From positions 1 to 42,249 of the forward strand of contig JAWOBE010000106.1 in the NCBI GenBank assembly GCA_046498185.1: 42,249 bases of DNA, read 5' to 3'. This DNA is from CAYXDR01 sp046498185. GTDB taxonomy: Bacteria; Desulfobacterota; DSM-4660; Desulfatiglandales; Desulfatiglandaceae. The position numbers were made by a program, and so were the translations under genes. The first letter of the stretch is position 1. Each line of letters opens with the position of its first letter. Of this stretch, positions 9,176 to 16,898 are shown in pieces. The notes under the pieces were generated by a model that saw only the letters and a program-made list of their open reading frames with translations, was not told where the DNA came from and did no database searches.

Positions 9176-11503
9176 ATGAAGGAAAAGCCTGTTGATATTC
9201 TTGATACAATCGGGAATACCCCCTTAATCCCGATAAAGAAGGTAAATCCACATCATAATGTGGAAATTTTAGCAAAACTTGAGTACTTTAATCCAGGTGG
9301 TTCGATAAAAGACCGTGCGGCCCTTTCGATGATAGAAGAGGCGGAAAAATCGGGGGATCTGAAGCCTGGTAAAATCATTCTGGAAGCCACAAGCGGAAAT
9401 ACCGGCATCGGCCTTGCCATGGTAGCTGCGGTTAAAGGGTACAGAATCCGTCTGGCTATGTCCGAGTCGGCGAGCGAAGAACGGATTAAGATCCTCTCGG
9501 CCCTTGGGGCCGAAATACACCTGACACCGGCCCATATGGGTACGGATGGGGCGATAGAGTATGTCTATGAAACCGCGAGAATGCATCCGGACCGATTTTG
9601 GCTCGCCGATCAGTACAACAATAAGGCCAACTGGCTGGCCCACTACCGGGGCACCGGTCCTGAAATTTTTTCGCAAACCGACGGTCGGATAGATGTCGTT
9701 ATAGCCACCGTGGGAACAACCGGCACCGTTATGGGCCTCCGGCGCTATTTCGAGGAAAAGGCGCCGAAGGTGAGGATTGTAGCGGTAGAGCCTTTTCTGG
9801 GGCACAAAATCCAGGGGCTCAAAAATATGAAGGAATCCTACCGGCCGGGGATTTTCCAGAAGGAAAAAATCGATGAAATAATTCAAATAGATGATGATGA
9901 AGCCTTCGAGATGACCCGCGATCTCGCCCGCCGGGAAGGTATTTTTGCAGGGATGAGCTCCGGGGCTGCCATGGCGGCTGCACTCAGAATCGCCGCCGGC
10001 ATGGAATCGGGCCGGATTGTCGCAGTATTTCCGGATGGCGGGGAACGCTATCTGAGTACCGGTCTTTTTACGGCCAGGCAAAAATCCGGCATAAAGCTTT
10101 TCAACACCCTCAGCCGCAGAAAAGAGGAATTTGTACCGGTCTCAGACCGTAAGGCGGCCGTTTACACTTGCGGACCCGCTCTTTGCCGCCCTCTGGATCT
10201 TTCCCAGTGCAGGAGGCTTCTTTTCACGGATATACTCAAGCGCTACCTGAAGAAGAAAAACTACGAAGTTACTCATGTGATGAATATCGCCGATCTGGAT
10301 GACCTGACGATAGAAGCCGCCCGAATGGCCGAAAAAAGCATCGCTCAGTTCACCGGACACTTGATGGACGAATTCAAAAAAAGCCTTTCCATACTCGGAG
10401 TTTCTCCACCCGACCTGATGCCGAGGGCAAGCGAGCATGTGGAAGACATGTTGGAAATCGCCGGTGAACTTGTGGAAAAGGGATATGGCTACGCCAAATT
10501 CAGATCCATCTACTTCGATATTTCCAGGTTTCGAAAATACGGCACTCTTTCAGGGCTTGATTTGGAAAAAATTCGGGTAGGAAAGACCGTGGACCTGGAC
10601 CTTTATGAAAAAGACAACCCCAGGGATTTCACCCTGCTTAAACGCTCGACGCTGGACGAACTTAAAAAAGGGATATTTTATCAAACCAAGTGGGGAAAGG
10701 TCCGCCCCGGATGGCATCTGCAATGCGCCACATTGGCCCTGAGACACGAAAAAACCCCGTATGACATACACACCGGTGGCGTCGAATTGATATTTCCCCA
10801 TGATGAAAACACCGCGGCGATTGCCGAGACGCTGGAGGAAAGGCCGCTTGCGAATTATTGGCTTCACAGTGAGCCGGTTCTGATAAACGGAAAATCGGGT
10901 TTGGCTCAGGACAGGGAGGCTCGGATCGGACTTCGAGATTTGCTTGAAAAAGGCATATCCGGCAGGGAGATCCGTTATTGGCTGTTGAGCCGTCACTACC
11001 GTAAACCGATTATATTTGAAGAGAGTAAATTTAAAGCAGTTAAAAATACTTTGGTTGGTCTGGATGATTTTGCCGCCAGGGTGCATGCCGCTCCGTCGAC
11101 GGTGGAAAACGCTGAAGTTGATCAGGCTGCGTATGACCTAAAGCAGCATTTTCAGAATGCGATGGCGGATGATTTGAATGTTGCGGCGGCGTTGGCAGCG
11201 CTTTTTTCTTTCGTAAACCGGATCGAACGCCTCATGGCGCCGGCAGGGCTTTCCCCGGAGGGAAAAGAGACTGTTTTAAAAGCACTCGAAGGTGTGGATG
11301 AAATTCTTGGGATACTAAGCCTCGAAGCCCCTCCCGTCGACCGCGAGATCCTTTCGTTGGTGGACCGGAGGGAAGCCGCACGCAAAGACAAAAACTGGAA
11401 AGAGGCGGACCGTATACGCGATGAATTGAACACCCGCGGGATTGAAATACTGGACACCCCTAACGGGCCGGTCTGGAAAAGATCACAGGGCCGTGAGTTT
11501 TAA
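9176..11503 (+). CDS. Cysteine synthase fused to a degenerate cysteinyl-tRNA synthetase
   Basis: A 775-residue fusion. Residues 1-305 are a PLP-dependent O-acetylserine sulfhydrylase/cysteine synthase: the PLP lysine is K45 in NPGGSIKDR, the substrate loop is TSGNTGIGLA, the phosphate loop GTTGTVMG, plus GMSSGAAMAAA. Residues 307-775 align throughout with cysteinyl-tRNA synthetase, starting KLFNTLSRRKEEF and ending with the anticodon-domain helix AARKDKNWKEADRIRDELN. Zinc ligands appear kept (C332, C517, the IHTGG histidine, the FPHDEN region). The HIGH signature is replaced by DLSQ (341-344), and the KMSKS region reads KSGLAQ (573-578). So the synthetase half probably cannot form cysteinyl-adenylate in the usual way. 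The PLP half looks intact. A role such as cysteine or tRNA binding, regulation or sulfur delivery is inference; CysK-CysRS fusion is the best-supported name. Confidence 0.9.
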   Translation: MKEKPVDILDTIGNTPLIPIKKVNPHHNVEILAKLEYFNPGGSIKDRAALSMIEEAEKSGDLKPGKIILEATSGNTGIGLAMVAAVKGYRIRLAMSESASEERIKILSALGAEIHLTPAHMGTDGAIEYVYETARMHPDRFWLADQYNNKANWLAHYRGTGPEIFSQTDGRIDVVIATVGTTGTVMGLRRYFEEKAPKVRIVAVEPFLGHKIQGLKNMKESYRPGIFQKEKIDEIIQIDDDEAFEMTRDLARREGIFAGMSSGAAMAAALRIAAGMESGRIVAVFPDGGERYLSTGLFTARQKSGIKLFNTLSRRKEEFVPVSDRKAAVYTCGPALCRPLDLSQCRRLLFTDILKRYLKKKNYEVTHVMNIADLDDLTIEAARMAEKSIAQFTGHLMDEFKKSLSILGVSPPDLMPRASEHVEDMLEIAGELVEKGYGYAKFRSIYFDISRFRKYGTLSGLDLEKIRVGKTVDLDLYEKDNPRDFTLLKRSTLDELKKGIFYQTKWGKVRPGWHLQCATLALRHEKTPYDIHTGGVELIFPHDENTAAIAETLEERPLANYWLHSEPVLINGKSGLAQDREARIGLRDLLEKGISGREIRYWLLSRHYRKPIIFEESKFKAVKNTLVGLDDFAARVHAAPSTVENAEVDQAAYDLKQHFQNAMADDLNVAAALAALFSFVNRIERLMAPAGLSPEGKETVLKALEGVDEILGILSLEAPPVDREILSLVDRREAARKDKNWKEADRIRDELNTRGIEILDTPNGPVWKRSQGREF

Positions 11504-11513
11504 CTCTTTCCAC

Positions 11514-12200
11514 TCATTGAGCATTGCTTCCTGCTCCGCCTGATTCCGCCGCCTTCCTCTCAAGGGCTTTTATCCAGCCCAGCACGCGGGTTTCTCCGTA
11601 AACGTTCTTCCAGGCTGTGAGGATTCTATCGACCGGGACATCGGCAAACGTGCCGTGGTCTGTTACGTATTCCATAAATTGCTGTCGTTCAAGGTTGAAG
11701 GGCTGGAATACAGAATCTTCGACACCATTGAATTCCAGCGGTTGCACGTGGTGGCGTTCGCAAAGCTCCCGGTTGAAGGCAGGGGTTGCCTTGACCCATT
11801 TTTCTCCAAGTAAAAATTCTACGTAGCCGTGAAAAACGAAGAGGTCGGAGCCGAGAAATTCCAGAAGTTGCCTGGTCGCAAGGTGGTTTTTGACGTCGGC
11901 GAAACCCAGCCTTGCAGGGATTCCAAGGGCTCTCGCAGCTGCGCAGAGAACCGATGCCTTGCAGACGCAGTATCCCCTTCCGGCCTTGAGCACGTTACTT
12001 GCGCGGTAGTGTTCCGGAAGATAAAAGGGGCAATAAGGGTCGTACCAGATTCCGTCGCGGACGGTGTAATACAATCGCACGGCGCATTCGGTCGTATCCA
12101 TCGCGCCTTTTGCGGCCGATCGCGCATATTGCTGAACCATCGGGTGGTCGCTGTTGATCATCGATGTGGGCTCGAGATATTTCTTATCGAAATCTTCCAT
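11514..12200 (-). CDS. Transglutaminase-fold cysteine protease-like protein
   Basis: A 228-residue protein of the transglutaminase-like superfamily. The nucleophile region GYCVCKASVLCAAARALGIPARLGF (residues about 77-101) is the classic segment around the catalytic cysteine, HGYVEF supplies the histidine, and a following KATPAFN segment stands where the acidic partner usually is. No signal peptide is seen, so it is probably cytoplasmic. GAGGGG lies a suitable distance before the ATG. It converges with the cysteine synthase fusion, 10 bases between ends. Its substrate is unknown; relatives act as peptidases or amidases. Confidence 0.75.
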   Translation of the reverse strand: MEDFDKKYLEPTSMINSDHPMVQQYARSAAKGAMDTTECAVRLYYTVRDGIWYDPYCPFYLPEHYRASNVLKAGRGYCVCKASVLCAAARALGIPARLGFADVKNHLATRQLLEFLGSDLFVFHGYVEFLLGEKWVKATPAFNRELCERHHVQPLEFNGVEDSVFQPFNLERQQFMEYVTDHGTFADVPVDRILTAWKNVYGETRVLGWIKALERKAAESGGAGSNAQ

Positions 12201-12267
12201 AGGCTTTCCCCTCAGAAAGGCCTGTTTGAAGGATGTCCAAAACGGCTGCTGCGACGCGAAAATCTCC

Positions 12268-12305
12268 TTGACTTATAGTTACGTTGTAGCTAGAATGTAG
12301 TTACG
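12268..12305 (+). promoter_or_regulatory. Sigma70-type promoter with two direct repeats, upstream of the bam block
   Basis: TTGACT (12268-12273), a 17-base spacer, then TAGAAT (12291-12296) form a strong sigma70 promoter reading towards the bam genes. Two identical TAGTTACG octamers, at 12276-12283 and 12298-12305, begin 22 bases apart, about two helix turns, one inside the spacer and one over the start region. That is the arrangement of a tandem operator for a dimeric or tetrameric regulator. The regulator is not identified. Confidence 0.6.
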
Positions 12306-12395
12306 ATTTTTCAGATCGTCAACAATAATGATGCTCCCTGGTTCCGGGGCAGGCCGTAAAAAGCATTCGGCAGGCATTCGTGGACGGTGAGGAGC

Positions 12396-12614
12396 ATGGT
12401 GCTTTCGATGTTGTCAAAAATACCTAATAATGAAGAAAAAGCCATCAAAAAACCGGAGCCCTCTTCTGAAAGCGACAAGCATGATAAGGTGAAGCTGGAG
12501 GTTTACGGTGAGGAAATGGTTGAAAAAGTGGTCAGGTTGAGCGGTAACAGCGGCCGGGTGTATTTGCCCCCGGACTGGGTCGGTTGCCGTGTCAAAATCA
12601 TTCGACTGGATTGA
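12396..12614 (+). CDS. Small AbrB/DUF2080-like protein
   Basis: A 72-residue protein. Its C-terminal part (VRLSGNSGRVYLPPDWVGCRVK) matches the DUF2080/transposon-encoded, AbrB-SpoVT-like beta-barrel family, which is often a DNA-binding or antitoxin-type fold, while the N-terminal 30 residues are charged and low in complexity. The start is uncertain: ATG 12396, GTG 12399 and ATG 12408 are all possible around the GAGGAG at 12389-12394. It is the first gene after the promoter and nine bases before the acetyltransferase, so it may act as a small regulator of the block. That role is inference. Confidence 0.55.
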   Translation: MVLSMLSKIPNNEEKAIKKPEPSSESDKHDKVKLEVYGEEMVEKVVRLSGNSGRVYLPPDWVGCRVKIIRLD

Positions 12615-12623
12615 GATGACCTT

Positions 12624-13076
12624 ATGACCGAATTGCAGGAAGATTTTTATATCAGAACGATACTCGCCGATGACGCCGAACAAATAAGCGAAATTCAAGC
12701 AGCTATCACCAATCCCAGCGATTTTATCGATTTCAGGCAAATCATCGAACGTCATGTCCAGAACGAAAACGATGCCAGCCTCGTTGCGGAGATAAACGGA
12801 AGGGTCGTGGGTTACATGATCAGCTATGTCCTTTTCGGGGGGTTCGGCCTTCAGAAAAGTGCATGGATCGCCACTCTGGGCGTGCATCCCAAGTTTATGG
12901 GGCAGGGAATCGGGAAACGCCTGGCCGAAGAGATTATCCGGATCTACAGGGAAAAGGGCGTCGAAGATATTTATACTTCCGTGCGGTGGGATTCCGTGGA
13001 TCTGCTTTCTTTTTTCAAGACCCTGGGATTTGACAGAAGCAGCTTTATAAACCTGAAGAAAAGACTGAATAGTTGA
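12624..13076 (+). CDS. GNAT-family N-acetyltransferase
   Basis: A 150-residue acetyltransferase of the GNAT fold. The acetyl-CoA pyrophosphate-binding motif A is clear: LGVHPKFMGQGIGKRLAEEI (residues about 89-108), followed by a motif B segment DLLSFFKTLGFDRSS. The N-terminal beta strands VVGYMISYVLFGGFG fit too. It is 16 bases ahead of bamB and co-directional, so it is likely co-transcribed. Its substrate is unknown; protein-lysine acetylation of pathway enzymes is a testable idea because acyl-lysine modification is common in anaerobic aromatic degraders. Confidence 0.85.
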   Translation: MTELQEDFYIRTILADDAEQISEIQAAITNPSDFIDFRQIIERHVQNENDASLVAEINGRVVGYMISYVLFGGFGLQKSAWIATLGVHPKFMGQGIGKRLAEEIIRIYREKGVEDIYTSVRWDSVDLLSFFKTLGFDRSSFINLKKRLNS

Positions 13077-13092
13077 ACGCAAGGGGAAAAAA

Positions 13093-15102
13093 ATGAGATA
13101 CGCGGAAACAGGGTTTAACCTGGAGATTGATTTGTCCCGAGGAAGCATCGACAAGGTTGAAAGCGATCCGAGGGACACCGAACTTTATCTAGGGGGGCTC
13201 GGCACCAATGCGAAGATATTATGGGACCGCGTTCCTCCCGAAGTGGAGCCCTTTTCTCCGGAAAATCTTCTGATATTCAGTGCGGGGCTTTTGTGCGGTA
13301 CGCCGGCGGTCGGATGCAATCGGACCATCGTCACGACTATTTCCCCTCAGACTCAATTTATGGCCTTTTCGATGATGGGAGGGTTCTTGGCGCCGGAGTT
13401 GAAATATGCAGGCTACGACAAGGTAATCCTGCGGGGTAAGTCGCCTGACCTGGTCTATTTGTGGATAAACAACGACAAGGTTGAAATACGTGATGCCTCC
13501 CACCTTCATGGCAAAGGCGCGGTGGAAACGGGAGAGCTTATAAGGCAGGAATTGGAGGAACCGAATGCGCAGGTGGCAGCCATCGGCCTTGCGGGCGAAA
13601 ACAGGGTTTATTTCGCCTCGATCGAACAGGGAAGATCCAGTGCCAGCAGGGGCGGGATGGGTGCCGTGATGGGTGACAAGGGGGTTAAAGCGATCGCCGT
13701 GCGTGGAACGAAGGATATTTATGTTGCGCGTCCGGCGGAGTTCATGGATTTATGCAATGAGGTTCTCGAGTATATAAAATGGCGTGGTGACAACCCTATC
13801 TCTGGGGTGATGCCGATCCTGGCGGGGCTGGGTTCCCCTCAGGAGATGAGGGTGCATGACGAGAAGTGGCACACCGAAAATTTCATGTGGGGCAATTCCC
13901 GAGTCCGAAGGAAGGGGTTCTGGACGGAAGAGGTCGAAAAGTCATGGACCGATTCCCTGGAAAGCATGCGTACCCGCTTGATCAGCTGCTATAACTGCCC
14001 GATGAAGTGCGGGGCGACAATTTCACCTCCCGGGTTTTCAACTTACATGATGAAGTGCTTCTCGAAGCTGACTTATACGATGGCGGCTTTTTCGGATCTT
14101 GAATTCGGGCTCAGCATCGCCCAGAGGGCCACCGAATACGGCGTGGATGCGTTTTCCTCTCCGCAGGTTATGGCGTTTGCACTGGAATTATATGAAGACG
14201 GCATACTGACCGATAATGATTTTTCCGGGATGCCTTCCGATAACGAGGGAAGGTTTTACTGGCTGCTGGACAGGATTGTCCGTCGCGAGGGTGTAGGTGA
14301 CATCCTGGCGGACGGTACATACTGGGCCGCGAAAAAGATTGGAAAAGGCGCCGAAAGCTACGCTCATAATACGATTAAAAAACACGAACAGCTGCCGTTG
14401 AAGCTTTCGATGCTGAATCCCATTTATTTCCTGATGTACTCGACAGGTGAGAAAATCAACATTACGCAGATCGAAGGGCAGTTCCCTCAGATGCCTTTTC
14501 CTACGAGGGAAGAACGGGAGGAATTCGTAAAGGATTGGTTCCAGGTGCCGGATGACAAATTCAAGCGGTATTTCGTCGAATGGGAGCTGCGCGGAGAAAA
14601 TTCTTTTCCGTATTATCCTACCCCGGAGATGTGCTGTGACATCGTCGACTGGCAGGAAAAAATGCATTATATCGACGACGCTCTGGGGATGTGCGCCGGT
14701 TTGTCATCGTTTCCTCTCAAGCCTCCTTATCATATCCATAATTATCCGAAATTCATTTCAGCCGGTTCAGGCATTGAATTCGACGAACCCAAGCTTTCAG
14801 AAGCAGTAAAAAGATACCGGACCCTGGTGCGGGCCAACAATGTCAGGCGGGGCATGAGGAGAGAGGACGAGAAGCCTCCTCAGGACCACTGGAAGAAAAG
14901 ATTCCCGGAGCTGGAAAAGAAGCTTTTGGATACGTATTACAACTTCAAAGGCTGGAACGAGGAGGGAATTCCGACCCGGGAATGCCTGCACGAACTGGGC
15001 CTGGATTATGTTTACGAAGACTTTGAAAAAAGGGGTGTTTACGAGAACAACGGCGACAAGCCTGCTGTTGATGGTCCGGCCGAAAACGGGAAGGAGGTTT
15101 AG
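13093..15102 (+). CDS. bamB: Benzoyl-CoA reductase class II active-site subunit BamB (tungsten aldehyde oxidoreductase family)
   Basis: A 669-residue protein of the aldehyde:ferredoxin oxidoreductase family, the length expected for BamB. The [4Fe-4S] ligands are C299, C302 and C306 in SCYNCPMKCG, with the fourth at C534 in DDALGMC, which also carries the family pterin-binding motif. The N-terminal beta domain with GGLGTNAKILWDRVPP is typical. In the known complex BamB holds a bis-tungstopterin and reduces benzoyl-CoA to cyclohexa-1,5-diene-1-carbonyl-CoA without ATP. Assignment to BamB rather than another AOR paralogue rests on the following genes, whose order bamC to bamI matches the described clusters. 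The ribosome site AAGGGG precedes the start. Confidence 0.9.
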   Translation: MRYAETGFNLEIDLSRGSIDKVESDPRDTELYLGGLGTNAKILWDRVPPEVEPFSPENLLIFSAGLLCGTPAVGCNRTIVTTISPQTQFMAFSMMGGFLAPELKYAGYDKVILRGKSPDLVYLWINNDKVEIRDASHLHGKGAVETGELIRQELEEPNAQVAAIGLAGENRVYFASIEQGRSSASRGGMGAVMGDKGVKAIAVRGTKDIYVARPAEFMDLCNEVLEYIKWRGDNPISGVMPILAGLGSPQEMRVHDEKWHTENFMWGNSRVRRKGFWTEEVEKSWTDSLESMRTRLISCYNCPMKCGATISPPGFSTYMMKCFSKLTYTMAAFSDLEFGLSIAQRATEYGVDAFSSPQVMAFALELYEDGILTDNDFSGMPSDNEGRFYWLLDRIVRREGVGDILADGTYWAAKKIGKGAESYAHNTIKKHEQLPLKLSMLNPIYFLMYSTGEKINITQIEGQFPQMPFPTREEREEFVKDWFQVPDDKFKRYFVEWELRGENSFPYYPTPEMCCDIVDWQEKMHYIDDALGMCAGLSSFPLKPPYHIHNYPKFISAGSGIEFDEPKLSEAVKRYRTLVRANNVRRGMRREDEKPPQDHWKKRFPELEKKLLDTYYNFKGWNEEGIPTRECLHELGLDYVYEDFEKRGVYENNGDKPAVDGPAENGKEV

Positions 15103-15104
15103 CA

Positions 15105-15644
15105 GTGGGCGAGAAAAAAACAAAAATAATCAAGACCATAAAAGTAGATGTCGACAAATGCAACGGTTGCCGGGCCTGCGAGGTCATCTGCTCCGCATTC
15201 CACGCCCAGCCGAAGTACAGCAGCAATAATCCGGGCAGGGCCCGCATCAGGGTTATTCGTTACCCTCTGAGGGACATATATGTGCCGGTTTATGCCGGGG
15301 AATACACACCCGCTGAATGCATGGGCAGGGACAGGTACGTGATCGATGGAAAGGAATACGAGGAATGTGCTTTTTGCAGGGCTTCCTGCCCGTCCAGGAG
15401 CATTTTCAAGGAACCGGATTCAGGCCTCCCATTGAGATGCGATATGTGTGAAAGCGATCCGCCGTTGTCTGAACCGATGTGTGTTCAGTGGTGTTTGAAC
15501 GATGCACTGGTTTACGAAGAACGCGAAGAGGAAGCCGAAGAAGAGGAAAGACCCGGTGAGATGGAGGCGGGGCTTGAAGCGATGGCAGACAAATACGGGC
15601 TTGAAAACATAATGGAGACTCTGGCTCGTATGTCGGCAAAGTAA
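15105..15644 (+). CDS. bamC: Iron-sulfur electron-transfer subunit BamC
   Basis: A 179-residue ferredoxin-like protein that starts at a GTG two bases after the bamB stop, so translation is probably coupled. Cysteine clusters CNGCRACEVIC (residues about 19-29), CAFCRASCP and CDMC...CVQWC provide ligands for about three [4Fe-4S] clusters. The C-terminal part is rich in glutamate (EEREEEAEEEERPGEME). In the known system BamC forms the catalytic BamBC unit and carries electrons from the BamDEFGHI part to the tungsten site. Confidence 0.9.
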   Translation: MGEKKTKIIKTIKVDVDKCNGCRACEVICSAFHAQPKYSSNNPGRARIRVIRYPLRDIYVPVYAGEYTPAECMGRDRYVIDGKEYEECAFCRASCPSRSIFKEPDSGLPLRCDMCESDPPLSEPMCVQWCLNDALVYEEREEEAEEEERPGEMEAGLEAMADKYGLENIMETLARMSAK

Positions 15645-15722
15645 AGAGGTACCGCAACCCCGCCGAACGGCTTACAGCCGGCGGCTGACACCCAATACCG
15701 ACCGGGAGGATTGATAATAATC

Positions 15723-16874
15723 GTGGAAACGGTAACTCCTTATAAAGAAATAATTGAGCTGGTTCATGCAAACGGCGGAGAAGCTTTCAGCAGGTGTTTT
15801 CAATGTGGGCTGTGTGATGTTGTCTGTCCCTGGAACAGGGTCAGGCAATTCAGCATGCGCAAAATCGTCCGCCAGGCGGCACTGGGCTTGACGGAGATAG
15901 AAAATGAAGACATCTGGCTTTGTACGACATGCGGAAGATGCCCACAGCATTGTCCCAGGGACGTGAACCAGATCGAATCCGGGATTGCACTTCGGCGGAT
16001 CGCCACCGAATACGGGGTTTTCCCAAAATCGGTCACGCCGCTCAAAACCGTTCGCGCAAGCCTTGTGAGCGAGGGAAATCCGCTGAATGAAGATCGCGCG
16101 AAAAGGGCGGATTGGGCCGAGGGGCTCTCGGTGGAAGACTTCAACGAGGAGAAGGAGATACTGTATTTTACCGGATGCTATTTCAGTTACGATCCTAGAC
16201 TTAAAAAAGTGGCCAAGGCCACGGTCGGCCTTTTGAAAAAGGCGGGGGTCGATTTCGGGATCCTCGGCACGCGTGAAAATTGCTGCGGAGAAAGTATACG
16301 CAAAACCGGTGACGAGGAATTGTTCAGGCGCCTTGCACGCGAAAACATCAAAACCTTCATTGAAAACGGGGTTAAGAAAATCCTGGTTTCCTCCCCTCAT
16401 TGCTACCATACATTTAAAAATGAATACCCCGAATTTATGGTTAACTTCGAGGTAGTTCACATGACTCAATATCTATCCGAGTTGATCAATGAGGGAAAAA
16501 TAGAATTCAGCAAGGATTATCCAAAAGTCGTTACCTACCATGATCCTTGTTATCTGGGCCGGCATAACGGAATTTATGACGAGCCGCGGGATGTTTTGAA
16601 GAAAATACCCGGACTTGAATTGAGAGAAATGCCGGATTCCCGGGTCGATAGCCTCTGCTGTGGAGGTGGAGGGGGGCGTATCTGGATGGAAACGGCAAAA
16701 GGGGAGAGGTTTTCCGACCTGCGGTTGGAGCAGGCAATGGGAACAGGGGCCGAGGTGCTCGCGACCTCCTGCCCTTATTGCATCAATAATTTCGAGGACA
16801 GCAGGTTGACCCTGGAGGCAACCGAAAAAATAACGGTTATGGACATCACGGAGATAGTCGCGGAGGTTATTTAG
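15723..16874 (+). CDS. bamD: Heterodisulfide-reductase-like subunit BamD
   Basis: A 383-residue HdrD/HdrB-like protein. GTG at 15723 is chosen because GGGAGGA ends at 15710; TTG at 15711 sits directly on the ribosome site. The N-terminal half has two [4Fe-4S] motifs, CFQCGLCDVVCP and CTTCGRCPQHCP. The C-terminal half has two CCG domains: a GCYFSYDP...NCCGES block and a HDPCYLGRHN...CCGGGGG block, which bind the unusual non-cubane cluster in HdrB relatives. It follows bamC by 78 bases on the same strand. In the proposed complex BamD links the flavin bifurcation unit BamE to BamC. Confidence 0.88.
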   Translation: METVTPYKEIIELVHANGGEAFSRCFQCGLCDVVCPWNRVRQFSMRKIVRQAALGLTEIENEDIWLCTTCGRCPQHCPRDVNQIESGIALRRIATEYGVFPKSVTPLKTVRASLVSEGNPLNEDRAKRADWAEGLSVEDFNEEKEILYFTGCYFSYDPRLKKVAKATVGLLKKAGVDFGILGTRENCCGESIRKTGDEELFRRLARENIKTFIENGVKKILVSSPHCYHTFKNEYPEFMVNFEVVHMTQYLSELINEGKIEFSKDYPKVVTYHDPCYLGRHNGIYDEPRDVLKKIPGLELREMPDSRVDSLCCGGGGGRIWMETAKGERFSDLRLEQAMGTGAEVLATSCPYCINNFEDSRLTLEATEKITVMDITEIVAEVI

Positions 16875-16898
16875 CCTTTGACAGTGAGGGGATAAAAA

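Noticed and set aside
9269..10081. A 270-codon minus-strand frame inside the cysteine synthase fusion
   Set aside because: Antisense shadow of strongly supported coding sequence.
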